Assembly (NCBI GenBank): GCA_028279265.1
Contig: JANQOC010000060.1
Coordinates: forward strand, 1 to 8,353
Direction of reading: 5' to 3'
Origin: Hyphomicrobiales bacterium
GTDB lineage: Bacteria > Pseudomonadota > Alphaproteobacteria > Rhizobiales > CAYWUX01
DNA: 8,353 bases
The notes under the pieces: model-generated
What the model was told of the DNA's origin: nothing
The model's database searches: none
The model's input: the letters and a program-made list of their open reading frames with translations, nothing else
Shown: piece by piece, positions 1-5,759 of the stretch
How positions within the stretch are numbered: the first letter of the stretch is position 1
How the letters are laid out: each line of letters opens with the position of its first letter
Program-made: the position numbers and the translations under genes

Positions 1-1
1 A

Positions 2-100
2 AAGCGGTTCCGTATCGCCGATGAACAGGGCCTGGAACATGACATCGAAAACCAGCGGAACTGGCATGACCTGGTCATGAAAGTTCAGGAAATCAATTAA
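2..100 (+). CDS. C-terminal fragment of a gene cut by the window edge, possibly a PadR-like regulator
   Basis: An open frame runs from the left edge to a TAA stop at 98-100 and gives the last 32 residues of a protein whose start lies outside the window. The visible tail has the order F-R-I-x3-Q-G, ten residues, W, then V-x2-V. This resembles the end of PadR-family winged-helix regulators, in which the wing strand (Y-R-L-T-x2-G) is followed by a helix carrying a conserved Trp and a Val-rich end. The resemblance is by eye over a short stretch. That a real gene ends here is supported by the strong hairpin terminator starting 23 bases after the stop. The PadR assignment is tentative; any small protein with a similar C-terminal helix could look like this. 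Confidence 0.5.
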   Translation, partial: KRFRIADEQGLEHDIENQRNWHDLVMKVQEIN

Positions 101-122
101 CATATTCACAAATTGAAACCGG

Positions 123-156
123 CTGACCGCCAATTTTGTGGCGGTCAGTTCGCTTT
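123..156 (+). terminator. Rho-independent-like terminator after the left-edge gene
   Basis: A perfect 9-bp stem, CTGACCGCC (123-131) against GGCGGTCAG (140-148), encloses an 8-base loop and is followed by TTCGCTTT. It begins 23 bases downstream of the TAA of the left-edge gene. The U-tract is imperfect but the stem is very GC-rich. It also lies beyond the 3' end of the minus-strand hydrolase gene and could act in both directions. Confidence 0.65.
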
Positions 157-189
157 AGGAGGCAAAACAGACACAAATTTTCATCGGGC

Positions 190-221
190 CAATGTCTGCA
201 CATGACCCAAAGCAAACATTG
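190..221. repeat. Dispersed intergenic palindrome, copy 1
   Basis: Left arm CAATGTCTGC (190-199) pairs with right arm GCAAACATTG (212-221) at 9 of 10 positions, around a 12-base loop containing TGACCCAAA. The arms and the loop resemble the copies at 2789-2810 and 8204-8247, so this appears to be a member of a small repeat family. It sits just past the stop codon of the minus-strand hydrolase gene. Its function is unknown; it may fold in RNA as a 3' structure. Confidence 0.55.
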
Positions 222-224
222 CGA

Positions 225-1049
225 TCATTTTCTTATTGAATTTTGATTTATGAATTTTGCTATTCGCTTTGCCACTTCAGAGGGGTGAGTCAGCGGGGAC
301 ATATGTTCCGCATCTGAAATTATCTCATAGTGACTATCCGGGATTTCGCTATGCAGAATTTCGGTCACGCGCTTTTCCGGGAGTGTCGTTTTCTCACCGC
401 AAACGATAAGCGTTGGAACAGAAATTGATCGGCAATCTTCCAGTGTCGTCGGATTGTTCAGATTTGATTTGAAGCCATCGACTGTTGCTGAAGTCAATTT
501 CAGAAAACGAGTCTGTGCCCTGTCATCCAGCTTGTCCCAGGAACCGGTTCCATTGCGCAAATCAATAAAAGATTTCCAGGCAACCGTAATGTTCCCGGAA
601 GATGCCAAATCGATAAAGTTTTGTGCAAAGGATCGATAGTCTTCAAAGAGCTCTTGTTCGCCGGCTTGCGGCAGCAGGACTGTCACAATCGGTTCAATCA
701 AAACAAGCGATGCGATACGTTCTGGTCTTGACTGGCAAAGTCTAACTGCAGTTGCGCCGCCATAAGAATGACCGACGAGATGAACGGAGCCATCACAGGA
801 TTTATCAATAATTTGTGCTACAGCGTCCGCCTGAATATCATGAGTTAATTCCCCCTCCCCGGCCCATTCCGCTGTCTCTCCAAATCCAATTAGATCGGGA
901 GCAATCAGTCGGAAACGGTCTATCAAAAACTCGTTGATCTTCCGCCACTGTTTACCTGAACTGCCCCCCGCATGAAGTAGGACAATTGGATCCCCGGTAC
1001 CGATATCCGAATAATGAATATTCATTTCGTTATGATAGGTTGAGTTCAT
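225..1049 (-). CDS. Alpha/beta-fold hydrolase
   Basis: A 274-residue cytoplasmic alpha/beta hydrolase of the small-molecule hydrolase type; no signal peptide is seen. With M1 at 1049, the oxyanion-loop motif LLHAGG covers about residues 24-29. The nucleophile elbow GHSYGG is at about 93-98 (Ser95), and the catalytic His is in DAEHMSPLTHP at about residue 239. The acid is less clear: the Glu in LVLIEP (about 119), just after a strand, is a good candidate, since the usual G-x2-D after the later strand reads GEKT. Length fits the family (about 260-290). The frame continues upstream to a TTG at 1070 with no Shine-Dalgarno. The ATG at 1049 has only a weak AGG 11 bases upstream, but leaves a natural lead before the first strand; an ATG at 1025 is a third option. 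The substrate cannot be read from the sequence. It shares no obvious pathway with its neighbours and looks monocistronic. Confidence 0.88.
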   Translation of the reverse strand: MNSTYHNEMNIHYSDIGTGDPIVLLHAGGSSGKQWRKINEFLIDRFRLIAPDLIGFGETAEWAGEGELTHDIQADAVAQIIDKSCDGSVHLVGHSYGGATAVRLCQSRPERIASLVLIEPIVTVLLPQAGEQELFEDYRSFAQNFIDLASSGNITVAWKSFIDLRNGTGSWDKLDDRAQTRFLKLTSATVDGFKSNLNNPTTLEDCRSISVPTLIVCGEKTTLPEKRVTEILHSEIPDSHYEIISDAEHMSPLTHPSEVAKRIAKFINQNSIRK

Positions 1050-1070
1050 CGATTGGTACGCCTGTAACAA

Positions 1071-1411
1071 GTAACGTAGCTATAATCTAACAGCGGAGGG
1101 AATTGCCTGCAATTTACGCCGTTAGCACTCAGTTCTGCTGTAACCGCGTGTCTGCTTCTGTCACTTAGGAAACTCTATTGCGCTTTACCTTGAATGTCCG
1201 CTTATCTACACGCTCACTGAGACAATCGAGCTGTATAGTGTCGACACCCAGGTCTTGCTGACGGACGTGCTCAGTCGTAGTGCAGATCACAAATTCTACC
1301 GAATTGACGAGTTGCAGCCTTGTCGGTACGCTCAAAAATTATGGGAAAGTCCGGTTGCCGGACTCACACTAAATTAAGTCGGTCCGAACAATTCAATCGA
1401 TACAGAAAATC
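1071..1411. other. Intergenic region between hydrolase and propeller gene
   Basis: This 341-base stretch holds the IS66 remnant described separately and a lone half-copy of the palindrome motif (TGAATGTCCGCTTATC at 1191-1206) at the upstream edge of that remnant. It must also contain the promoters of the divergent hydrolase and propeller genes. On the minus strand TTGCAG and an AT-rich TAGATTATAG lie about 17-19 bases apart near 1083-1112, a weak promoter candidate for the hydrolase. I could not pick a convincing promoter for the propeller gene. Confidence 0.4.
1198..1377 (+). pseudogene. Remnant of IS66-family transposase (TnpC C-terminus)
   Basis: A frame ending in TAA at 1375-1377 translates to a peptide including LIYTLTETIEL, VDTQVLLTDVLSR and DHKFYRIDELQP. 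These follow, in order and spacing, the conserved C-terminal tail of IS66 TnpC transposases as I remember it (Y-S-L-I-E-T-x-K-L-N-G-V-D-P-x-x-x-L-x-D-V-L-x-R-I ... R-I-D-E-L-L-P-W). Typical residues are degraded: the N-G before V-D is Y-S, and the final L-P-W is Q-P-C. The frame is blocked by a TAA at 1141-1143, and nothing recognisable as IS66 precedes about 1198, so only the last 55-60 residues of a protein of about 500 remain. No terminal inverted repeat was recognised. This is a fossil of an old insertion, not an active element. Confidence 0.72.
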
Positions 1412-2539
1412 ATGAAAAAGCTCAGCATAAACTGGCTACTCTCAGCCGTGATTATTTCTATTTTATCCAGCTCTGCTTTTGCTACTGACTATCGTGTATC
1501 CGTCTATAAAAAGGATAGAGTTTTTTTGGGAACGACAATTTTTGCGGATACGACCAATCGCAGTCGGCAAAAAATTGTCGAAGTTGATTTTAACGGCAAA
1601 ATCCGCTGGCAGTACCAGCTTCCAAAACGTATGCAGGGTGGCAGATCCCTTTTGCTGGAAGCAACGCCCCTTGTTAACGGGAATATATTGTTCACCGTCA
1701 GGGGACATGGAATTTATGAAGTCAGCCGAAAGAAAAAATTAGTGTGGAGTCATCGTGACCCCGCAGCTTCACATGATGCAGACCGGTTGGATAATGGTAA
1801 CACACTCTATAATCGCGGTTGGGCTAAAAAGGGTGGCGATCATGTCATTGAAATTTCACCGAAAGGAAAACGAGTCTGGTCCTGGAATGGTATGAAGGAA
1901 TACGGCTCCGGATTTTTTTCTGATTTCGAGGTTGAAGGATGGATGCATGTAAATGCTGTTACGAGGTTGGGCAATGGCAATACATTGATTAGCATTCGCA
2001 ACTTTAACAAAGTTGTCGAAGTAGACCCAAGCGGCAGTGTTGTTTGGGATATGTCCTTTCGCGGACTTTTCAGGAAGGGCAGAGACAAAGTGAAGCCCAC
2101 TGACGGACCGATACGAGGGATCACAAATCATGAACCTGAAATAACGCCCCAAAACACTTTGTTGGTGGCACTGCGCAAACCATGGCGCTTTGCAGAGATT
2201 GATCGACAATCAAAGCAAATTATTTGGCAGTGGTTCCATCCTGAAGGTCGACAAGCTTTGCTCGTTAATCGTGATGCCAACCGGCTGCCCAACGGAAATA
2301 CGCTGGTGACCAGTGCCAACCGTATAATTGAAATTGCTCCAGACGGGGAGATCGTTTGGCAATTGCATGCACCCCGAGTCAGTGCCAAAAAGAATGGGAG
2401 GAAAAGTTCCAGAAAAGGGAATGGCAGAGGTCAAGGACAGCGAAGAGACAACCGCGTGGGTGGTGGGGGCCAAAATGTAGTTAAACAATTTCATAAGGTC
2501 ATTCGATTGTCGGCAGATGGTTCTATATACGGCGGTTAA
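1412..2539 (+). CDS. Exported arylsulfotransferase-like beta-propeller protein
   Basis: A 375-residue protein with a clear Sec signal peptide (K-K near the N-terminus, hydrophobic 7-20, likely cleavage after AFA at about 24), hence periplasmic. The rest is a beta-propeller of repeated units shaped NGNTL ... V-x-E-I-x-P-x-G-x-I-V-W, at about 61-69, 86-114, 121-158, 178-214, 239-274 and 286-318, with a closing strand at 362-371. This is the arylsulfotransferase (ASST) fold, which transfers sulfate between phenolic compounds via a sulfo-histidine. From memory, E. coli-type ASST uses three His and one Arg. Here His121, His179, Arg196 and His240 open or sit in equivalent strands, with His179-Arg196 spacing nearly as in ASST. 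It lacks the extra N-terminal domain of the roughly 600-residue enterobacterial enzymes, has no cysteine, and carries a Lys/Arg/Gly-rich stretch at 325-353. The Shine-Dalgarno is weak. The fold is confident; sulfotransferase activity is not proven. Confidence 0.85.
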   Translation: MKKLSINWLLSAVIISILSSSAFATDYRVSVYKKDRVFLGTTIFADTTNRSRQKIVEVDFNGKIRWQYQLPKRMQGGRSLLLEATPLVNGNILFTVRGHGIYEVSRKKKLVWSHRDPAASHDADRLDNGNTLYNRGWAKKGGDHVIEISPKGKRVWSWNGMKEYGSGFFSDFEVEGWMHVNAVTRLGNGNTLISIRNFNKVVEVDPSGSVVWDMSFRGLFRKGRDKVKPTDGPIRGITNHEPEITPQNTLLVALRKPWRFAEIDRQSKQIIWQWFHPEGRQALLVNRDANRLPNGNTLVTSANRIIEIAPDGEIVWQLHAPRVSAKKNGRKSSRKGNGRGQGQRRDNRVGGGGQNVVKQFHKVIRLSADGSIYGG

Positions 2540-2788
2540 ATACAATTAACTCGCTGGGCGACAGAACTTACAACGGCTCTAATGTACCTTTTTCTCCACT
2601 TGGCATTCATTGCAACACTAAGATTTACAGTTAGCCATCGGGTTCCGCGGTATGAGTTGGAGATTTACCGATGATCAATACATCAGAATCCAAGAATCTC
2701 TTAATTTGAAACTCACGGGCTCTATTGAACTCTAGCCGCATTCTCTGCTTTGGGTGTAATGCGGCGTCATCCGTGTGGTCTTGTTGTA

Positions 2789-2810
2789 TCCGCTTCTGAC
2801 TCATAGCGGA
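2789..2810. repeat. Dispersed intergenic palindrome, copy 2
   Basis: Arms TCCGCT (2789-2794) and AGCGGA (2805-2810) are perfect complements around a 10-base loop containing CTGACTCAT. Flanking bases (TGTA before, CATG after) look like a decayed continuation of the longer arms seen in other copies. The minus-strand reading gives MSAMSQKRI, close to the peptide produced by this repeat type in other genomes. Confidence 0.5.
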
Positions 2811-2905
2811 CATGAACCTGGCATGAATGACCAGTTCCAAACTTGTTAAGTATCGATCTGTCATTTCCTCATTTCGATTTGGAAATTCTTTCTACCTCGC
2901 ACAAT

Positions 2906-2910
2906 GGAGG
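2906..2910 (+). promoter_or_regulatory. Ribosome binding site that sets the start of the small secreted protein
   Basis: A perfect GGAGG lies 7 bases before the ATG at 2918. It decides in favour of that start over in-frame codons reaching back to 2843, which would put 25 extra residues ahead of a well-formed signal peptide. Confidence 0.85.
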
Positions 2911-2917
2911 ACAGATC

Positions 2918-3262
2918 ATGTCTAAATTTTTATTTTCTACTGGAATTATGTCTTTGCTCTTGTTGATGCTTGGAAGTCCGGACGTCAATGCGTTTCATTT
3001 ACCGGAAGCGACGAACTTCAAACCAGAACCCGCCCATGTCATCAAGGTTCATTCGGCAAAGCGCGTTCACGATGATTTGCACAGGTTGGGTTTCAGTCGA
3101 GTTATTCTTCAAAGAACGAGGAAGGACGCTTACGGCAAACCGGTGTACCGCTTCAGCGCCTGCCAGGAACACCGTCGCTATCGCATTGTCGTCAACTGGT
3201 ATGGTGAAATCCTAAGAATCAAAAGAAAAGGATTCTGCCGACTGCCGAAGTTCTATTACTAG
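2918..3262 (+). CDS. Small secreted protein with a conserved-looking cysteine pair
   Basis: A 114-residue protein of unknown function. Residues 1-25 are a Sec signal peptide (hydrophobic core 8-19, likely cleavage after VNA), so the mature protein of about 89 residues is periplasmic. The mature part is basic. A predicted helix at about 47-58 (AKRVHDDLHRLGF) leads into strands VILQRT, VYRFSACQ, YRIVVNWYGEILRI. The layout helix, G-F-S-x-V, strand, then a strand ending in G-E-I resembles PepSY-like small periplasmic domains. Similar two-cysteine proteins (A-C ... G-x-C near the C-terminus) are common, uncharacterised, in Rhizobiales as far as I recall. Cys82 and Cys107 could form a disulfide. 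The start is fixed by the GGAGG at 2906-2910. It is probably transcribed alone: a 378-base gap precedes it and inverted repeats follow. Confidence 0.82.
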   Translation: MSKFLFSTGIMSLLLLMLGSPDVNAFHLPEATNFKPEPAHVIKVHSAKRVHDDLHRLGFSRVILQRTRKDAYGKPVYRFSACQEHRRYRIVVNWYGEILRIKRKGFCRLPKFYY

Positions 3263-3269
3263 GGTACTC

Positions 3270-3331
3270 CAGGGGGGAAGATTGCGATCGACAAAACAAG
3301 ATCACAAAAAAACGATTTAACCTTCCCCCTG
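3270..3331 (+). terminator. Long-loop inverted repeat after the small secreted protein gene
   Basis: CAGGGGGGAAG (3270-3280) pairs with CTTCCCCCTG (3322-3331) as a 10-bp stem with one bulged G, around a 41-base A-rich loop. It starts 8 bases after the TAG at 3260-3262. No U-tract follows, so a classic intrinsic terminator is not clear; a Rho-dependent site, an mRNA 3' stabiliser or an operator are alternatives. Confidence 0.35.
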
Positions 3332-3365
3332 CTGTATCCTTTAAAAACCTGACAGGATTAATTGC

Positions 3366-3403
3366 CAGAGACCCGATATGGGATTGAGTTTTTCGGGTCT
3401 CTG
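3366..3403 (+). promoter_or_regulatory. Perfect hairpin just upstream of the cytochrome c' gene
   Basis: An 11-bp perfect inverted repeat, CAGAGACCCGA (3366-3376) and TCGGGTCTCTG (3393-3403), encloses a 16-base loop that ends in TTTT. Its right arm ends 24 bases before the ATG at 3428 and 11 bases before the ribosome binding site. It could be a 5'-leader structure of the cytochrome mRNA, a protein-binding palindrome, or the terminator of the upstream gene without a proper U-tract. The sequence alone does not choose. Confidence 0.45.
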
Positions 3404-3427
3404 TTGGAAACGTCGGGGAAAGAATCT

Positions 3428-3889
3428 ATGACGATGCACAAGTTCATTCTGACAATTACTGCGATTTTAACTATTCCAGTTCTCATGATTGGGTTTCAGG
3501 TCGATGGCTGGGCGCATTCCGGCGCCAAAGGGATTGTCAAAGAACGTATGGACTCAATGAAGTCGATCGGCGCTCAAATGAAGAAATTGGGTGCAATAGT
3601 CAAAGATCCGCAATTGTTTGACGCTTCCCAAGTTCAGAATTCGGCAAAAATACTGCAGGGCCACGCGGAAAAGATTCCGGAGCTATTCCCGAAAGGCAGC
3701 AATGAAAAACCGAGCGAAGCCCGGGTTGAAATCTGGTCTGACTGGGACAAGTTTGTCTCAATTGCGAATGATCTCGTGAAATCTGCAGTTGAACTTCAAA
3801 CGGTTTCTGCAGACAACCTCAAACCGGTTTTCCTTAAAGCGGCCCAAACCTGTAAAGGGTGTCATCAGGAATATCGTATTAAAAAATAG
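3428..3889 (+). CDS. Cytochrome c'/c-556-like class II c-type cytochrome
   Basis: A 153-residue exported haem protein. Residues 1-29 form a signal peptide (core 6-22, likely cleavage near GWA or WAH). The mature part is a four-helix bundle of about 124 residues, the usual size for class II cytochromes. The haem site is at the extreme C-terminus: CKGCH with Cys142, Cys145 and proximal His146, then QEYR, the family hallmark. The first helix reads VKERMDSMKSIG; Met41 or Met44 could be the sixth ligand, which would make this a six-coordinate, electron-carrying c-556-like form rather than a gas-binding cytochrome c'. The ATG at 3428 has GGGGAAAG (3415-3422) 5 bases upstream; a second ATG at 3434 is spaced worse. 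The frame remains open back to 3362 but crosses the hairpin, so that extension is rejected. It is convergent with the Spy-like gene. Function: periplasmic electron transfer, or NO handling if five-coordinate. Confidence 0.93.
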   Translation: MTMHKFILTITAILTIPVLMIGFQVDGWAHSGAKGIVKERMDSMKSIGAQMKKLGAIVKDPQLFDASQVQNSAKILQGHAEKIPELFPKGSNEKPSEARVEIWSDWDKFVSIANDLVKSAVELQTVSADNLKPVFLKAAQTCKGCHQEYRIKK

Positions 3890-3955
3890 GTTCACCGTTC
3901 CCGTTCCAGATCGAAATCGGCAAGCTGATACTGTGCGACTTTGCCAACTAATTCT

Positions 3956-4543
3956 CTACGAGCAATTGTTATGTTTCCGCCACATGACGGGATCATGATT
4001 TTTCGGGACCGATTTGCAAGGGTCGTTTTGGTAGCCACGAAGAATATTATACTTCCTGATCTGTGCAGGCTGCAGAAGTTCTGGTGTTTTCAAATGGGTT
4101 GAGAGGTGAATGAACCGCAGATCACTGCGCACCTCCGCGATTTCTTTTAAGATCTTTTCGAGCCGGTCCTTGTTAAGTTCCTGCTTCACGAACTGAACTT
4201 CGAGTCGGCGTTCAAGCTCAATCAACTCTTCACCTTTCAGAATAGCGGCGGCTCTCATGGTTTCAAATATCCGGGTTATTTCTGTTACCTGTTCCGCAGA
4301 CAGACTTAACTCGGCCTTAAGTTCCAACAGGTGCGCTGGCCCTGGAATTCCGTTCAATTCCGCCGCCCTCGCTAGACCCCAACCGCCGCCGCGGCGCAAT
4401 TCGATGATATCATCCTTGGAAAGACTCTTGATCTCTCTTGTCTGCTGACCCGCATATTGGGAATGGGTGGTTTCATCGGCATAAACTTTGTCAATGGTGG
4501 TAACGAGACACACCGCCACTGCCAGAGATATATATTTTAACAT
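3956..4543 (-). CDS. Spy/CpxP-like periplasmic protein (LTxxQ family)
   Basis: A 195-residue protein with a signal peptide (core 5-16, cleavage after VYA at 22). It has a segment RGGGWGLARAAELNGIPGP (51-69), then long helices at about 71-148 starting LLELKAELSLSAEQ and rich in Glu, Lys and Arg. A second family motif LLQPAQIRKYNILRGY lies at 156-171. This is the plan of Spy/CpxP-type periplasmic chaperones and heavy-metal-sensor-like proteins: mainly helical, binding unfolded proteins or metal. The tail has Cys176, His183, Met187, His191 and Cys194, a plausible metal or disulfide site. AGGAG lies 6 bases before the ATG (4541-4543), a strong start. It is divergent from the Crp/Fnr-like gene across 62 bases, which suggests common control. 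Which stress or metal it answers is not visible. Confidence 0.85.
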   Translation of the reverse strand: MLKYISLAVAVCLVTTIDKVYADETTHSQYAGQQTREIKSLSKDDIIELRRGGGWGLARAAELNGIPGPAHLLELKAELSLSAEQVTEITRIFETMRAAAILKGEELIELERRLEVQFVKQELNKDRLEKILKEIAEVRSDLRFIHLSTHLKTPELLQPAQIRKYNILRGYQNDPCKSVPKNHDPVMWRKHNNCS

Positions 4544-4605
4544 TCCAAGCTCCTGATTTTCTCTACCCTACAATCAACACTTGCCATTTTTGGAGAGATT
4601 GCGAC
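4544..4605. promoter_or_regulatory. Shared divergent promoter region, Spy-like gene and Crp/Fnr-like gene
   Basis: Only 62 bases separate the two start codons, and both ribosome binding sites fall inside (AGGAG on the minus strand near 4550-4554, GGAGAG on the plus strand at 4592-4597). A short inverted repeat, TGATT (4554-4558) and AATCA (4572-4576) with a 13-base spacer, overlaps where a minus-strand promoter would lie. It does not match the classic FNR box (TTGAT, 4 bases, ATCAA), so it is only a candidate operator for autoregulation. Confidence 0.35.
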
Positions 4606-5154
4606 ATGATAGTGATCATGTCAGAACAAATTTTTCGAAAAATTCTAAAAGACGGAACCGATGAGTATTTTCTGGACGTTGGAGATTATCTATTTCATCA
4701 GGAAGAGGCGGTCCGATCGATATTCATCCTAACCTCAGGTTCGATCAACTTGTGTCGCAAATCGAGATCAGGGCAGGAGTTGATCCTATCCAAGTCTCAT
4801 GCAACGGCCTTCATCGCCGAAGCTTCCATTTACGCGACATATTATCATTGTGATGCGGTTTGCAGTGAAACGGCAACCATTGTTGGAGTACGGAAAAATC
4901 ATTTTCAAAATCTTCTGCGAAACCATGTTCGAATCAACGAACTTTGGTCGTCCTTTCTCGCCCGTGAATTGCAGATCTCTAGAATGCGGTGCAAGCTGCT
5001 TAGCCAAAATACCGTGAGAGAAAGGCTGGACATCTGGCTGGAATGGAACGAGGAGATATTGCCACCAAAGGGACAATGGAAGTCGCTTGCACTGGAAATA
5101 GGAGTATCTCCGGAAGCCCTTTATCGGGAACTCAGCCGCCGCCTAAAAAGCTGA
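4606..5154 (+). CDS. Crp/Fnr-family transcriptional regulator
   Basis: A 182-residue cytoplasmic DNA-binding regulator, shorter than typical Crp/Fnr proteins (210-250). Residues about 15-100 form the beta-roll sensor domain (YFLDVGDYLFHQEEAVRSIF, then ILTSGSINL and a G-x-E-L strand). A long dimer helix covers about 100-135, and a short winged HTH lies at about 155-182 with SLALEIGVSPEALYREL as the helix-turn-helix. The cAMP phosphate-binding Arg-Ser/Thr motif of CRP is replaced by AEASIYATYYHCDAV, and the N-terminal Cys cluster of FNR is absent, so neither cAMP nor an FNR-type 4Fe-4S cluster is expected. Cys50, Cys82, Cys86 and Cys129 are present and could sense redox or metal. The ATG at 4606 has GGAGAG 8 bases upstream; the ATG at 4618 is too far. 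It probably controls the divergent Spy-like gene and the downstream cytochrome pair. Confidence 0.9.
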   Translation: MIVIMSEQIFRKILKDGTDEYFLDVGDYLFHQEEAVRSIFILTSGSINLCRKSRSGQELILSKSHATAFIAEASIYATYYHCDAVCSETATIVGVRKNHFQNLLRNHVRINELWSSFLARELQISRMRCKLLSQNTVRERLDIWLEWNEEILPPKGQWKSLALEIGVSPEALYRELSRRLKS

Positions 5155-5301
5155 CGGTTGCAGTTAATTCAGCGAAAATCGAGATTGACCTTCCAGTTAC
5201 CGAAACCCCTATTTCTGATGCTTGTGCTCTTTTAAACAGTGCTTGCCTGAGGATCTTGCAGGGTTAAGGGACAAACATTTTCGAACCACGAAACCGGACA
5301 C
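5155..5301. other. Intergenic region before the cytochrome pair
   Basis: This 147-base gap is long enough for a separate promoter for the two cytochrome genes. I see TTGACC near 5186 with a TATTTC about 19 bases on, which is too long a spacer to be convincing. A small inverted repeat CCTG/CAGG (5246-5262) is present. No Crp or FNR consensus palindrome was found. There is no clear terminator after the regulator, so read-through from it is possible. Confidence 0.3.
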
Positions 5302-5757
5302 ATGAAAAATCTCAGATTGTTGTTACTGACGACAGCCGCAATGGTTTTACCGGCAATCCTGTATCAGGTTTCCGCAGATGTAACGATTTCCCTGGAGCCG
5401 GAAAATCGGCAGCTCGTATTGAAAGGCAGGGGACTCTACGCACAGCACTGTGCGTCCTGTCATGGGAAGGACCTGGAAGGAGAGCCGAACTGGAAAACTC
5501 CGAAACCCAATGGCCGGCTGCCGGCACCGCCTCATGATATGACCGGCCATACCTGGCACCATCCCGATCAGGTCTTGTTTGAAATGACAAAGAGGGGAAC
5601 TGAAGCCTATATCGGCCGCGGCTATAAATCGGACATGATCGGTTTTAAGGAAATTCTGAGCGACGAAGAAATAATAGCTGTCTTATCTTTCATAAAAAGT
5701 ACGTGGCCCCTTAAAGACCAGAAGCGACATGATCGCATGAATCAGAGGAGCAGATAA
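5302..5757 (+). CDS. Small exported c-type cytochrome (class I, monohaem)
   Basis: A 151-residue protein with a signal peptide (K-N-L-R then core 5-21, likely cleavage after VSA at 25). Single haem site CASCH at residues 50-54, within GLYAQHCASCHGKDLEG, the usual N-terminal helix of class I cytochromes c. Met112 in KSDMIGF, followed by LSDEEIIAVLSFIKSTWP, is the expected sixth ligand and C-terminal helix. Between them lies a Pro/His-rich loop (LPAPPHDMTGHTWHHP, 73-88) that may bind metal or dock a partner. Cytochromes of this type often sit beside copper-handling or respiratory genes in proteobacteria. Role: one-electron carrier in the periplasm. It lacks a strong Shine-Dalgarno. It is followed after 2 bases by a second cytochrome gene, so the two are almost certainly one operon. 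Confidence 0.93.
   Translation: MKNLRLLLLTTAAMVLPAILYQVSADVTISLEPENRQLVLKGRGLYAQHCASCHGKDLEGEPNWKTPKPNGRLPAPPHDMTGHTWHHPDQVLFEMTKRGTEAYIGRGYKSDMIGFKEILSDEEIIAVLSFIKSTWPLKDQKRHDRMNQRSR
5744..5750 (+). promoter_or_regulatory. Ribosome binding site for the GTG-started second cytochrome
   Basis: AGAGGAG lies inside the last codons of the first cytochrome gene, 9 bases before the GTG at 5760. Together with the 2-base gap between stop and start this implies translational coupling. Confidence 0.7.
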
Positions 5758-5759
5758 AA

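Larger units (their letters stand above)
2540..2917. other. Gene-poor intergenic stretch
   Basis: This 378-base region has no gene I can support. It contains a member of the palindrome family (2789-2810) and the upstream region of the small secreted protein gene at 2918. A 77-codon minus-strand frame (2631-2864) runs through the palindrome, has no recognisable domain, and is treated as spurious. A short plus-strand frame from the ATG at 2652 stops after 27 codons. No clear terminator follows the propeller gene. Confidence 0.4.

Noticed and set aside
157..162. Perfect AGGAGG Shine-Dalgarno-like sequence on the plus strand
   Set aside because: No ATG, GTG or TTG lies within a usable distance downstream, and no open frame follows; it sits between a terminator and a minus-strand gene.
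2631..2864. 77-codon minus-strand open frame
   Set aside because: It runs through a dispersed palindrome, overlaps the upstream region of the next gene, and has no ribosome binding site or domain; its MSAMSQKRI stretch is repeat-derived.
2843..2917. Upstream extension of the small secreted protein
   Set aside because: A perfect GGAGG and a proper signal peptide place the start at 2918; the extension would bury the signal peptide.
3362..3427. Upstream extension of the cytochrome c' gene
   Set aside because: It is coded by the 11-bp hairpin, and the ATG at 3428 has its own ribosome binding site and starts a proper signal peptide.
4554..4576. TGATT / AATCA as an FNR box between the divergent genes
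   Set aside because: Half-site sequence and the 13-base spacer do not match the FNR (N4) or CRP (N6) consensus; kept only as a weak operator candidate.
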